From Trichopria drosophilae (Eukaryota; Arthropoda; Insecta; Hymenoptera; Diapriidae), in contig CM059584.1 in NCBI GenBank assembly GCA_030407085.1, positions 135,708,001-135,772,000 on the forward strand: DNA of 64,000 nucleotides, given 5' to 3'. Both the position numbers and the translations under genes were made by a program. This document shows, one piece after another, positions 1-12,900 of the stretch. Each line of letters begins with the position of its first letter. Position 1 is the stretch's first letter. The notes under the pieces were generated by a model. It did no database searches and was not told the DNA's origin. It was given only the letters and a program-made list of their open reading frames with translations.

Positions 1-3000
1 AATTCTTGAACCTGACGAGTTTTCACATTCCTCCTTTTCTCCGGATCCCATCTTCCCAGTGATCCTTTCGAACGTAAGACTACACGGAGAATCTCAGTTT
101 CTTCTTAACGGATGGTACATAAATAGACCCCGATTTCTTAAGAACCTTACATTTTTTCATTTTATTGTTTAACAAATTTTACACGGAAACGCATTGTTGG
201 TAAATTTTCATATATATTTTATTATTATTCTAAAAAAATGTTCACTCCATAAATTATTAACAAAGCAATCTTCTCCACGATTAAATTTTGTTTCTTTTTT
301 ACGTGTTTGTGTGCGTCTCGTCTTATTCGGTTCACGTATCGAGTAAGAACCGTCCGTTATCGCTGAACTAAAAATATTCTTCGATTATCAGACAACCAGA
401 AAATTAAATAACCGTTGACATCGGCATGAAGTCGATTGTGTCGCCAGAGTGTTTATTTTTTCAAACGAGACACTCGCTCAAACGAGGAATGCGGTAATTG
501 CTGCTCTGAACTTGCCTAACCTTATGAATATTAATCATTGAGGGCTAACGATAATCATTTTACGTTCGAATTGAGAAACGAAAGCATTTGTTTAAATCGA
601 CAAATACCAACCGAAACTAGAACAAGTTTTATTAATTATGTTCGACATACATAATAGAGAATAATCGTTTTGGATTTATTTTTCAGTTCAAATTCTTTAA
701 CAAATCGATTATATTAAGACTAAATTTATTTTATAATTTCGTGTCGGAAGAACATCAATTAATCATTGAGAATAAATGCAAAACATCTGTATTATACTTT
801 CAGTTTGAAAGTTTTGCGTCCTGCAATCATCGATAACGTCATCAGATTTTAATCAGACAACCAATAAACTGCAATTTCGTACAATTACAACCAATTTCAT
901 AAGAAAGACAACGAGCATCCTTACCGCGAAGCTTAACGAATGTCATTTCGAGCAGCCAGAATTCGTCGGAAGCGGATCTCAATTGACCATCGATCGCCAG
1001 TATTTGGATCGTTTGTAGTAATTTTACAATTTCCTGTTATTTCGCGTTTCGAGAGAATAATTTGAAGGTCTTTTATTCGTTCTAAGAGTCCGTACCGTCT
1101 ATCCGAACACAACTGGGCGTGAGAAATTGAGCGCAATTTATTACTCAAGTGCGCTCTATTTTCAATAATCGTTGTCAATTTATATAAAGTTCTGACAAAT
1201 CCAGCTATTCTTTCCGACAATGACGTATGAAGCTTAAATGAAACAAAATGACGGCTATTTGGATGAATTATTAAATTTTAGATTTAGAAAAGAACTCACG
1301 AGATATTTTGTTGAACGCAATAATAAAGGAGGAAAAATTGTAACGTCGATTATGCAAAAGACGAAGACAGTAATAAATGAGTTCATTACCTGTACGGAAA
1401 AGCCGCAATTGAGTCATCGAAAGGTCGCTCGTTATCGTCGCTTTGGAATGCAGGTTCTTATCTCGACTTTATCGACAATGATAACGTTGTTTTATATATG
1501 TGACTACTCAACAGATACGCCTTTAAATATTTTCTCATGGAATTCATATTGAGATCAAAGCAAAGTACCTTCCGAATAATATTACGTTCTGGTTTCCAGT
1601 TCCTTATAATCCAAGTTAAGATTTTGAATTAAGCACAGTGAGGATATACATTGTTGGGTTGCCAAACAAATAAGATTCTCCGACGATGCAAACTTCAAAT
1701 TCTGCTGAACCTGCTACTAATATATTCTTTGTCGTCTCTCTTCCACTTACTCATACTTGATTGCTTTTTATATCGGATTTAGCGAAATACTACATTACAT
1801 AACTAGGACACGAAGTAGACGTTTACATACCTCTTCAATATCCATGAGTTCAATGAACATCTTCAAATGGGTAATGAACAAAATTACGTATAGGTACTCT
1901 CAAGTGCGTTTTGATCATAGTAGTTTTTATATAGAATTGTATGAAATTTGAGTTGAGAAAAGAGAATGATAAGATTCTGGCGAGTCGGTCGAAGACCGCT
2001 GGAGACGTCCGCTTGGCGCGCCAAACGCTGCGAATGCCAACACGTAACGTAGAGGAAACCAGCAATAAAGACTCGCAACTTGGCCTAATGAAATCAAAGA
2101 ATAATATTATTTATGATCATGCTCGCCGATCCCTGGGAACGGTCTGTTCCTCCTCGCGCGGGAATTCGCTTCCCAAGTAACTCGGTCGAGCTTCATTTTC
2201 TTCAACCTTTGCATCATTAAACTTTCTTGAACTTTGTAGTAATTGTATTTACTTAAATATTGCTACATTACGAGCTGACGATGATTTCTTCACTATAATG
2301 CCAGAGGTATTTTGTTTGTCCAGTTTCTTTTTCATACTTCATTGTTTTCTGCACACGCTGGCTAATTGAGGGGCAAAATTCCATTTCGCAATTGAGTCTC
2401 GCGACTTCCCGCTGGAGGCACCGTAGCGACTCGGCGGCATTCCTAGTTTCATTCCGAAATTAAATGCGTCGAAATATTTTTGCCGCGGCATTTATGATAA
2501 TTGCACGGGGTTTGGCGCCAGAGCCTCGCTCGCTCCGTCTGCTCTAGGTACGTGCGTGTGTATGAAACTCGCTTCCGCGATTATGCATATGCGAGGGGAC
2601 CGGGTGGTGCTCGAGGAAAGAGTTCCTCCACCACGAGGGGATCCAGGAATGAACAGAAAAGAGTGGCAGAGGGGGAGATTATTCGCTCGTCGGGGAGGGA
2701 ACCTGTTGCTCTTGCCCGGAATATCGTGCCTTTCAAGAATCCCCGGCGGCCTTCGTCGTAATACAGAACAGAGACGTGCTCTCATCTGGAATGTATGCTT
2801 TCATTCAAAATAAAACATTAAACGCATCCTTCGAATTGCACATTGAACAAGTGACGCACGAGGTAGCTGGCCACTACACCAAGAAGACCCAGAGAAGTCA
2901 CATTCGATACTTCCATTTCGTCTAATCGTTCTTCGTGTCGTCAATCTAGACCTGGAATCAATTTAGACCTAGGAACTTATAAATGTAACCGCAGTCAGAA

Positions 3001-6000
3001 CGGGAAATCAGTCGGAGGAACTCCGAATGACGGTCATTTTAATTTAACCATGGATTGCACGAAACTATGCGTATCAAGCATGCCGACGTGCATTCCCAAA
3101 CTCGGTATTTTCTTACCTTGTCATCGACGCTTTTTTTATGGCCACATTCCTTGACACCCGGCATTCACCATCTGACCCAAGGTTCAGATATTGTTCAGTC
3201 ACGGTTATCGTCCACCGCTGAAATAATATTAGTCGTACTTTTGGAACCGAAGAATATTTTTCCTATGGATTTGCGAAGAATATTCGGAAGTGGATGGAGA
3301 GTACGTTAATGGAGAAGGAAGTCGAAACCGTAAAACGAGGGAACGTCTGAAGGAGCCATAAAAATGCAAAGCCAAAGAAACGCAACTCGGCGAATGGCAC
3401 GGGTGGCGGCGACGATGGATCGAAATAGCGACATCGCTCGCGTGTGCGTATCTCGCCGATGATTCCCATACCATCCCGCCAATCCCTCTCCTTCGACCGG
3501 AGGGCCACGTGCGTCTTAAGAAATTCCTTCCTTAAAACCTTCGCTCTTTGTTTGGCAGCGACTCAGCAGCTGTTCGACTCAAGAAATTCCTTTCTCAAGC
3601 GTCAGACCCGCTTCTCTCTTCCGATCCTCTTCGGCGGTCAAATATACCGAATCCCGCATACGTATGTCGGCAACCTTTCGAAATCACCTAAAATCGCCTA
3701 GATAGTCTTTTTTATGTTATTTGCAACTCTGATTCGATCTAATCATTCGTTAGATGTACGTTGATAAACCGTCTGGAATAATATTTCGTTGTCGAGAAAC
3801 GAAAAACAAATTTCGCTTTTAAGGACCGTGTCATTGGCTGTGGACCTGGAACGTTAATTGGTCGTAAATCAATTCGTCGTACTTCGTATGCATGCGGCCA
3901 TTATTCTGCAGATGAACAGCGAAGAAAAATGCGGCCATTCGGGACACCTAAATCGATGCAGTCAGCTCGCCGCCCATAGATCATGCTCGGTACTAATAGA
4001 AATTCTTCGGATGCGAAGCAAGGTCTAGAATGTAAATACGATGCGGATTCGTAAAGTACGGTGGTTTCCGAGTAATGCACGAGTCCGCGAAATTGGCAAA
4101 GCATAGACGTAGTTTACTAGCGGTCTGTGATGATCAGAGAGATTGAAAGAGTTTGATCCAGCCAAGGAACGACTGAGAGACGGAGAGAGAAAGAGGCGGT
4201 GATCGATGGAGGGGGATGAAAAATGAAGAGAAAGAAAGGCGATCGAATTCGATCCTTCCTTTGCGTCCTTTTTTGACAAGTATCTCGCATCGACACGCAT
4301 ACCTCTGCATGCGCAGAACCCAGGTCAAAAACCGGATCTCATCACTGTCGCCGTCTTCCTTTCTCTCCGCGCTCGATCCATTTGCCAACCCGGCTGAAGT
4401 CGGCATGACGAGCTGTCAACGCCATGCTGTTGTTCGTGATTCTAAGACTCGTGACCGCGATAACGTTGATTTTGGATATATCCTCTTTCGCTGATTTTTG
4501 ACCGTCGTTGAAATACGAAGTCAATTTCTATTCATGATGACCCCATAACGATCCTAATGAGACTACGAAACAGAACTGGAGATATTTATTTAAAGGACGG
4601 AAACTGATAGAATCGAAGGGTTGACTTCTGTCCTTTATTTACCTCGCTAACTAGACAATTTCAACAGATAGATATATACGTATGACCTGTTCGGAGAAAA
4701 CTAATCTTCCATTGAAGAACATGGTGAACGCGTGACACAACTTTCGTCAAGGTACAAGGTCATCTTCGATCGAGGTCAAGCAAATAAAAATATAATTTGA
4801 TTGACCACTATAACATAATAACAACCTGCTCCAGTTCTGCTTGTTTGTCATTAAAGCTAGTTACGTAAAACCATACAAAAAAAATAAGAAAAGAGAGCAT
4901 CGGAAATGGATCAAATTGAATATATTGGACAAGGAGTAACCTTGACGCGTAAATCATTATCGTGACCTTCGAGAAGCTTCCACCTCTCGAATTGCATCGT
5001 ATCGCATATCATCGGACCTCGTTCGACACGAAATTCGGTAGCCATTGGCGATCACGCGAACGAGAATTCGGTAGCGTTAACCCTAACGCTAATCACTTTA
5101 ATCCGAAAGCAGCAGCTTCGAGGGTCCGAAAGTGCTTGTGGTTCCGTTTCGCTTGATTTGGCCTCTTTTATGGAGTGAGAACCGACCGACCGAACGTTGA
5201 CGCGAGCCACAGCTTCCACGAAAGGATCGAGTCGAAAACTCGCGCGATCGATGCCACTTTTTCGGCCATCGCGTGACTTCAAACATATTCGCGCGCGCTT
5301 TTAGTAATTTTGTATCGGGAGCACACATACCGGTAATTACGTCGAAATATTTTGGGCCTGACATTCCTCCTCTAGCGGTCCCTTCATTGTGGAACCTTAT
5401 TGGAATCGTGCGTTATCGCTCCAAGATAGGAATTTCGCTACTCATTTCAGGATATCCACGGGCTTTTTGGTATTTTAAACCCGACCTTTGCTCATATCAT
5501 TACCAGGACGATGGGCTCTTTTACAAAGTCGTCGGAATAATGACCATATATCTGCGAGAGTAAAACATTTCAGTAATGGGGTGGGTGGTTACAGTTCACG
5601 GGTGTAATCCTTTTTTCGTATCTTGCGCTAACACCGAGCACGCGGTTAAGTTCTTTTCTGTTGGAATTTCAAACGATTTGGCAGGGTTTTCGTTCTCCAC
5701 CATAATCTTCACCAGACACACCTTCTGCGCAGAACATATGCCGTGTTGAACTTTCATTTTTGGGCCCTTTCCATCCGGCACTGCATCGCTAACCACGGTG
5801 ATAGCTTCGGCAGTATATTTTCTTAGTATGCAGTGGATGTGCAGCTGTGATTATGCAGCACAGCAGGTGCAGATCGAATACTGGCAGTCAGAAAAACGAT
5901 TATTATCCGAGATTCGTCGCACGAGTTTTAAATCGAGAATAATGAATTTCAACGTCATATAATGGATTCAAGTATTAATAAAATGTATAAAAAGATTGTA

Positions 6001-6437
6001 GAAAGTATTTTCTCACTTTTGGTGCAAGTAAACAATGCGGTACAAAACCACGCGAATTCGTTGTGTTTTGGTTTGAGTTGTATTTCTTCTACCAACCCAT
6101 TATAAATATTTGAAATTGCACGGATTATACGCATGGTTTGCAATTTATTCTACGACTCGTTTCCACAAAAACCGAATAAATGCCTGCTTATTCGAGAGTC
6201 ATACCTCCTGGGAGACATTTCATTCTTTTCATCCCGAGCCAGGCACACGATTCAGAGAAGGAATGAAATCAATTCGTGGAAAATGTTACTACGTATCGGA
6301 TATGTGTTTTGAATGGTAAGTCTCGCGCAGACAGGTGTCTGTATACAATTTCACGGAGTGAAGGTGTTCGCCCTCCCCTTTGCATTTATGGAATGCCTCT
6401 TATCTTGTAATCACTATTCGTGTTTCTTGCATTACAG
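1..6437. other. Upstream region without a recognised gene
   Basis: I recognise no protein-coding gene, RNA gene or transposon here. Open frames are short, overlap on opposite strands and resemble no family I know. Patches around 2400-2800, 3300-3700 and 4100-4450 are richer in G+C than the surroundings, which may mark regulatory or untranslated exon sequence. I looked for kibra WW-domain exons, because kibra lies downstream on the same strand, and did not find them. This stretch may be a kibra intron (WW exons left of the window) or intergenic DNA; the sequence alone does not decide. Confidence 0.5.
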
Positions 6438-6464
6438 ACGTGGTAATTTGCCGGCTGCGTATTG

Positions 6465-6537
6465 ATGATGGCATTAACGATGGATTTATCTCGAGTCCTT
6501 AGTAAAAAGCACAGCCCTGAAGAGCTTGCACAAATAG
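6465..6537 (+). CDS. Candidate small first coding exon, function unknown
   Basis: A pyrimidine-rich acceptor ending ...TTGCATTACAG (AG at 6436-6437) precedes this segment and a donor AG|GTACGC follows at 6538. Between them an open frame starts with two ATGs (6465, 6468) after an in-frame stop at 6444. It encodes about 24 residues, including the run LSKKHSPEELAQI, then ends in phase 1. The peptide looks protein-like but I do not recognise it. No following exon in matching phase could be identified. It might be an alternative 5' exon of kibra, the start of another gene, or chance. Support is only the splice signals and composition. Confidence 0.22.
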
Positions 6538-6724
6538 GTACGCGTGTGTGTTTGAGCGCGAGTATTTGTGACGAAATACGAATCCCCTAATTACAACAAA
6601 TGCCGGCATTCCTGCGCTAGCATAACCATACCGAACTTAGCGAGCCGCCACCACGCTACACGGACCCCCTTCTTTGCCCCGTCCCGCGCTACTCACGGTC
6701 TCCCCCTCGTCCCCCTGTACACAC

Positions 6725-6733
6725 TATAAAAGG
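6725..6733 (+). promoter_or_regulatory. TATA-box-like element
   Basis: TATAAAAGG on the + strand sits in a GC- and pyrimidine-rich stretch (about 6640-6960) that contrasts with the AT-rich surroundings. A transcript starting some 30 bases downstream would run toward kibra. No convincing initiator was seen at the expected distance, and a single TATA match occurs often by chance. Confidence 0.25.
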
Positions 6734-9060
6734 GGCCCTCACTCGTCGAGGCCTCGAAGCCCGGAGCCGCGTTCAGATAAATATGCGGGAGGGGCCGGAA
6801 TTCCTCACTCAGCTGCATTCCAGCCCTCCCCTTCAACACGGTCCCTTCCCTATCCCCCCTACCCCCTCTCGCCCCTCGTCATTCCGATGTTTCACTTCCC
6901 CGCTTCTCCTCTTCGTTCCTACACGATTCACCGAGCGATCTTTGCTTTCTCTCTCGTGCTCTGATATTTTCTGCTATCTTTTCTTCAATTCTCTCGTTTT
7001 ATCTCTCTCTATGCTGCAGCATCGATTGCACTTACTCCATATTCGCTGTCTTTCCTTCTCTGTCACGCTTCTGTCGGTTTTCATCTCCTTTTGTACATCA
7101 CACGCATTCGATGTAATCCTCGATTGCTCCAGATAGTCTTTCTTTCTCTTTCGAGTCGTTTCTTCTTTCTACCTAGAACGAGATGGCTCGGAATGGATCA
7201 AGGAAGGTGATATTTAGTTCACGGCATTCTGTTCGTCTTTCTTAACTCTTTTTCCGAAGACATCACGCGTTCTTGGTGGTTTTACCTTCAAAGTCCGGCA
7301 GGATTGGAGTTGGAAACATAGACTCTGGATACTAGTATTCCATACAAGCGTCCAGATTGCATATACGTATTTGGCGAACATTTGTAGGTTATTTAATAAC
7401 GTACATTTTAAATTACCGTTTGCGAATTGCCACATATTTTGGTAATGGGAATTATTTATGATATATTAGTTGATGCCGTATGGCTGGAAAGAAGATATGC
7501 GAAGATTAGAAGCATGTTTTTATATTTGACATGATATTTATTTACATCCTAAAATAATGTTGAATTAGATTTCGAATTGGAGCACTATGATATTTTACTC
7601 AATCGTTGGGTCCTATCTCGTTTGACTGATCATCGTGTATTTCCTGTGGAATGTTATTCCCGAGGAAATTTTCCACTGGTATAGTACGGAGACTAAGGTA
7701 TATTACTTTCGTCTGGAAATAACGCTTGGAATAATCAAAGTAACCCCTTGGCTCTGAAAGGTCCCCGAAAGGGAAGAGTTATGGAGGCGGAGAAGCAGGA
7801 GGCATGCGGGAATGGATCTCCGGGGCTCTCTCGTGGATGATTGGAGTCACGCTGATGGGTCCGTGGGCCCAGAAATTCCAACAAGGACGAGGCATAATGC
7901 GCGACTCAAGGTCGGTTCTACTACAGACCAAGATGGGACCAACGCAGAGTCGTACCCTGACCTCGGGAGGGTAGGGAGGCCCTCTCCCTTCTTCTTCGAG
8001 TTCCAACGTAAGAACTCGCGCAAGGTCGTAACCGCGATCTTGCGAGCCCTGTACTTGCGTGCGGCACTTCACATGCCAGAGTCCTTCGCGAAAATTCCTT
8101 AGCCAGGAATCTCGGAGGTAGAGAAGATCTCATCGTTTATTGATGCCACGAGCGAGCCTGCTAAAACATTCAGCCTTATTCAAAGCGTTACCACATCTTC
8201 TTAAAGCGATCAAATTGGTAATGAAACCGATTAGATCAGTTCTATACAAATCGCTATTTTTGAGGACGGTGAATCTTCTGATCGTACCATTTTTTTCGCA
8301 ATTTGAAGCAGTGCTTCGTTTAATGCATTGATACCAATTCTATCATGTTGGAAACGGATGACATGATTTCCAAATCAACAAAACATTCTATTAAATTTGT
8401 AATTGCTTTGAGTTTTGCGTGGATCAGGTTTAGCGACGTCTTTGCGATGATCGCTGATAATTATGCTTAAAAGCAGTTCATTTATTGGCGTCGATTCTTG
8501 TCTTCTATTCTCTAAGCGATAATAATCCGACCAGAAATCTGCAAACTTCCTTTTTTCACAAAAACTGGTACCGGAAATGCGTCAGTATAGACAAGAATGT
8601 GCTAAAGATGACCTGGTACATGCTGTACTAACACGATACTGACTGCCAGTAATGTTGTGGGTATTGTATGAAGAAGTGATGAATTCGTGTGACACATGAG
8701 ACTTATTTATTGCGTTACAAAACAATTTTCAACATTTGATATTCGTCACAGCTATCAAACGGAACAATCATCATAGAAATCATGATGAAACTATTTCAGA
8801 GTGTCTTTGAAAATTAGTACAACGAAACTGGAATTAATAAGTTTTCAAAAATTCAAGTGGGTGTAACCCTTTCAGGTGAACCAAGTAAATTTTTAAATAC
8901 TTTCTGATAGTTGCTGCCAAATAAGCATCTTGGTGCTAGGTTCTTTGGTGGATTCGTTACGCTCCTGAGAGATCTGAGATAAGGTCCGCCTTTTTACACC
9001 ACGGAAGAAAGACTCGAGGCGAGCGAACGAAGAGCTGTACGAGTGCAATAGTGTAGGTAA

Positions 9061-9176
9061 GAGAGAGAGAGAGAGAGAGATGGGTAAAAGGAGAGAATGG
9101 AAACGGTGTAGGGAGTGCGAGAAAGTCAGGTCGAAGAAGAGAAAGATGGAGAAAGAGAGAGAGAGAGAGAGAGAGA
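9061..9176. repeat. (GA)n microsatellite pair
   Basis: Two uninterrupted GA dinucleotide runs (about 9061-9080 and 9155-9176) lie in a wider purine-rich stretch (about 9050-9345). The antisense reading creates long Leu/Ser/Phe-rich frames that are not genes. Confidence 0.9.
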
Positions 9177-9493
9177 AACAGAGAGCCTGCGAAAAAGAAG
9201 GTGACTGTTGGATGAACACAAGAGGAGAGGAGAAAGAGAGGTAGAAGGAGAAGAGAAGGAGGAGTAGGAGGAGGTGGAGCAGCGGTATAGACCGGGCGCG
9301 CAAGAAGCGAAGAAAGAGAGGAAAAAAAGGGAAAAAGGGGATCCCTTAAAAATTGAACCTCGGAGGTGGGGATCGGAATTTCGGGCCCGTAACCGACCAG
9401 TCTGGTGGAGGCCTTCGCGAAGATGAGGTGATCCTTGGAGCCTCGCGGTGCCAAGGGAGGAAGCGAGATCTGCGTAAGAGCGAACGTACCGGC

Positions 9494-9997
9494 ATGGACC
9501 GCCAGTACACCCTCTGCGTACTCGTACCGGCGCAGCAATACCGTACTTACGTCGACAATTGCAATTACGCTCATCAGCTGCAGCAGCAGCAACAGCATCA
9601 GCAACAGCGGCGGCTCCATCAGCTACAGTATCGTAAGGAGCAGGAGGAGCCGCATAGATATGAGCAACAGTCGACGCAGCGCCAGGAACTCGAGCAGCAA
9701 CGAATGCTGCAGCAGCAGTACAAAAACCAAACCTCCAGGCAACTACAGTATTATCGGCCTAGCCACTATCAAGAGCTTCAGCAAGCGCAGCCGCAGCAAG
9801 CGCAGCAGCAGCAGTATTATCAGTATCAGCATCAGCCGCAACAGGAGCAAATTTACGAAAACGTAGTATCGCAGTATCAGATGAAGATGTGCTACCACAA
9901 TGATTACGAGAACGACGAGCAGATTCAGCGATTTTACTGGGAACAGTGCTACCGCCGTGACGATAGTGACGCTACCGCGTACTACTATTATGAATAT
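9494..9997 (+). CDS. kibra: Alternative first exon of kibra, Gln/Tyr-rich
   Basis: ATG at 9494 lies in good context (GGCATGG). The frame is open back to a stop at 9347. The 168 residues are dominated by Gln and Tyr, including CAG-coded runs of up to five Gln and an ending of four consecutive Tyr then Glu-Tyr. A donor TAT|GTAAGG follows, phase 0. The next kibra exon (11250) also begins in phase 0 with AKKEIYD, so the join keeps frame. No WW domain is encoded. Drosophila Kibra is recalled to have Gln-rich sequence before its WW domains, so this could instead be a 5' exon spliced to WW exons. However, none is visible in the AT-rich 1252-bp intron that follows. Confidence 0.6.
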
Positions 9998-12900
9998 GTA
10001 AGGATATGTGGATTACTTATCTGTGGTTTATTAGTTCCTTCGTTGTTTCTATACCCTTCGAGTGTTGAAGAATTGTGATGAATTAGTGGGAGTTTTGTGC
10101 TTTATCAGATGTTTCGTGATGAACGACGATTTAAAACTCATAAGTGAACAAATTTTTAGTCATACAGTCAGAAAAAGTTTGGACTTAATCAATGAAACCG
10201 CTACTTAAAACCATTTAGCGACAATTATTTATATTAATTTGGTATTTTTCGGAGTTTTTTTGTCTTAAAAATGAAGCGTAAATATTTATTTACGAATTTT
10301 AATTACATCTTCTATCCACACTATAGGATGCTTTGATGTGTTCTCTATTTATATTGTTTGGAACACTTGCGGTTAAAAGTAATTTTTTTTGTTCGGCCAT
10401 ACATTCCAATCTTAAAAGACGATGATTTCTTGAAAAATCATTAGTTGAATTATAATCGGAAATTTGAATGATGAAATATAGAAATAATTCTTTTCGTTTC
10501 GTAAATAATTACCACCCCATTGTTAATTGAAATTATTCAAATTTATTCCTAATAATAACAATGATAATTAATTTGTCATAAATTAATATTGCTTTTGTAT
10601 AAATTGTATTACTTATGATTGCTCTTTAATTAGTTTTTATATGTTTATATTTTTTTACACTTATTAATTAATTTAATTTGACATTGATTTCTCCATTTTC
10701 CTAATTATTGTAATTGCTTACCCCACATTGGAGTAAATAATGTAAACACTAGTTACAATTTTAATTAAAAAAAATATTTTTTAATCCAATTTGATGTTGA
10801 CGCATGCGTGTGTAGATAACGCGATTTATTTGACGCAATCTTATTGTCGTATAATCTTGAACCTTGTTACCAAAATACTACTAATTACGAACTCGACAAT
10901 ATGACACTAATTCAGTAATTAGTATTAACGTGGTTGATTGCAATTAGAGTGACTATTACTTAAAAAAGTTTTGAACTGATTTCGCGATTACATTTCGAAA
11001 TTAAATGAAATTAACAACACTAAAACATGTTATTAATATCAAATGATTCCTGCAATGATTGAAAAGTTTTTCATGGAATTCTGGAAATTATATGAATAGT
11101 TTTAGAAGCTGTTTGTCGATAGTAGGGTCTAAAAATGATAACGAGAACTAAATATCCCTAGGAATTATATTAATTGAATAAATATATTTTTTATAAGTGA
11201 TATTAATATGAACAGTGAATTAATTTTGTTGGATCATTGGCTGTTGTAGGCGAAAAAAGAGATCTATGACATCAAGCAACAGCGGTTATGCCTAGCTCAA
11301 GATGAGTACAATCACCTGAACAACGCTCTTAGCACACTTGGCGCCTCCCGTACTAGTCGTAAGTATTCATATGCAATGATGTTTTGTTGGCACTGCCTTT
11401 TCTTTGAAGTAATTAAATGGGGATGTACGTGCGTGTCGTTAGAACTCCCAAGAAACAATGAAAAGTACACTATAAACGGGTTTTATCTAAAGTGCTCAAT
11501 TTGCAAGGCTGTAATCCATTGCGCTAGCATTATTTATAAAAGAAAGCATTTATTCCTGGATTCTATTATCTGAAGCAACTGCTTCAAATTCGTATTAAAA
11601 CATTTTAAATGCTTCAAAACGCTTCAAATTTTATAATAAAATTCCGTTGACATTGCATTCGTGCTAGATGATTATTATTATATTAAAATCTATGCGGTTC
11701 AACTGTAAAATAAATGGAGTAAATTTGAGCTCTGTTGATTTTTGTCTTGTATTGTTTGCAAGTGAATTATAAATGTGATTTATTTCGATTTTACATTTTT
11801 GTTTTATTCTTCTTAAACAAATTTAAATTAGGAAACTAATTTTTAATTATTTAGTGTTAATTACACACGCGCCTGAAAATAATATAAAAGTATCGGAAGA
11901 AAAATGATAAATTTTAGCAAACAACTATTGTTATCCTTGAAAAAAAAACTCACATTTTTGTACAATAATTTTTCATTTTTACTACGTTTTTGCGCGTATC
12001 CATTTCCCTTAGGATCATTAATATTTATAGGAATAGCACAAATAACAATCGAAATGTATTGTAACAAAAAAGTTCGGTGACGTCATATTAAAAATATGCA
12101 TTCATGAAGCATTTCCCTTCTTTCGATTCAGAAAAATTGACGGATGCTTTTCGTTTCAGTATGTTCCAGCACGAGTTCCTTGAGCACGAAATACGATCCA
12201 GACCTGTTGAAATGCGACGTGGCTCTGGCTCGAAGTCGCGTCTCGCGACTGAAACAAGAATTGGAACAAATACGGGCAGAGATGAATTGCACGCAACGTG
12301 GAGTCGATACGTTGGCGAGGTGAGATATAAGATATTTTTATATTATTAATTCGAAAAACTGTTTAAACACAGTCACTATATATTCAGTTTTATCCAATAG
12401 TTACAAGAATAACGTATGGTTGTATATTTCAGTGTGGAGCAAAAGCTGAGCACCCACCAAGGAGGCTGTTATAATATCACTGAAGCCCAAGCCATCATGA
12501 CGGAGCTCAGAAACATCCAGAAGAGCTTGAGCTCTGGTGAGAAAGAAAAGGCAGAACTTATGCAGTCGCTGGCTCAATTAAAGGATGAGTTGACGAGGTT
12601 GCAACTGTGCGAAGGTAGTCCGGATGCTAGCACACTTAGCCTACCACAGGAAAAGCTTAGTACGGCGTCGCAAACGGACCTCTCTGGTGAGCTAGTGCCA
12701 ATCGGTACGAGGCTGGCAGAGATGGCTCGAATGAGGCTGCAGTACGACGAAGCCCGAAAACAAATCCAGCAAATCCAACAGCAACTGGCTGACCTCGAGG
12801 AGAAGGTCATTCCCGGGCAATCCGAGAGTGACAAGGACAAACTGTTGCTGTTCCAGGAAAAAGAACAGCTGCTTCGAGAGCTCCGTAGTATCACGCCACG

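Larger units (their letters stand above)
6538..9493. other. Region 5' of the in-window kibra exon
   Basis: No recognised gene. It contains pyrimidine-rich DNA (6640-7140), a GC-rich island (about 7770-8110) in which both strands have ORFs near 95 codons, and purine-rich DNA leading into (GA)n tracts at 9061-9080 and 9155-9176. The purine tract ends about 320 bp before the kibra Gln/Tyr-rich exon and could be part of its promoter or 5' UTR. GAGA-type tracts are common near insect promoters; the role here is inference. Confidence 0.4.

Noticed and set aside
2492..2813. Three overlapping frames of 85-97 aa
   Set aside because: Frames are open on both strands because of high G+C. No start, splice or family evidence favours any one.
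6674..7136. Overlapping + frames of 96 and 117 aa after the TATA-like element
   Set aside because: Pro/Ser/Leu-rich translations of pyrimidine-rich DNA, with two overlapping frames equally open and no family resemblance.
9353..9493. N-terminal extension of the kibra exon 1 frame from TTG at 9353
   Set aside because: There is no ATG in this stretch and an in-frame stop lies at 9347. The first ATG with good context is 9494.
8893..9619. Long - strand frames (up to 220 aa) rich in Leu, Ser and Phe
   Set aside because: They are the antisense of purine-rich and GA-repeat DNA and partly overlap the kibra exon. The composition is that of a simple repeat.
1..11249. Kibra WW-domain exons
   Set aside because: I searched for the Trp-x(20-22)-Trp/Pro pattern with a DPR-type ending in the + strand upstream of 11250 and in intron 1, and saw none. 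They are assumed to lie outside the window.
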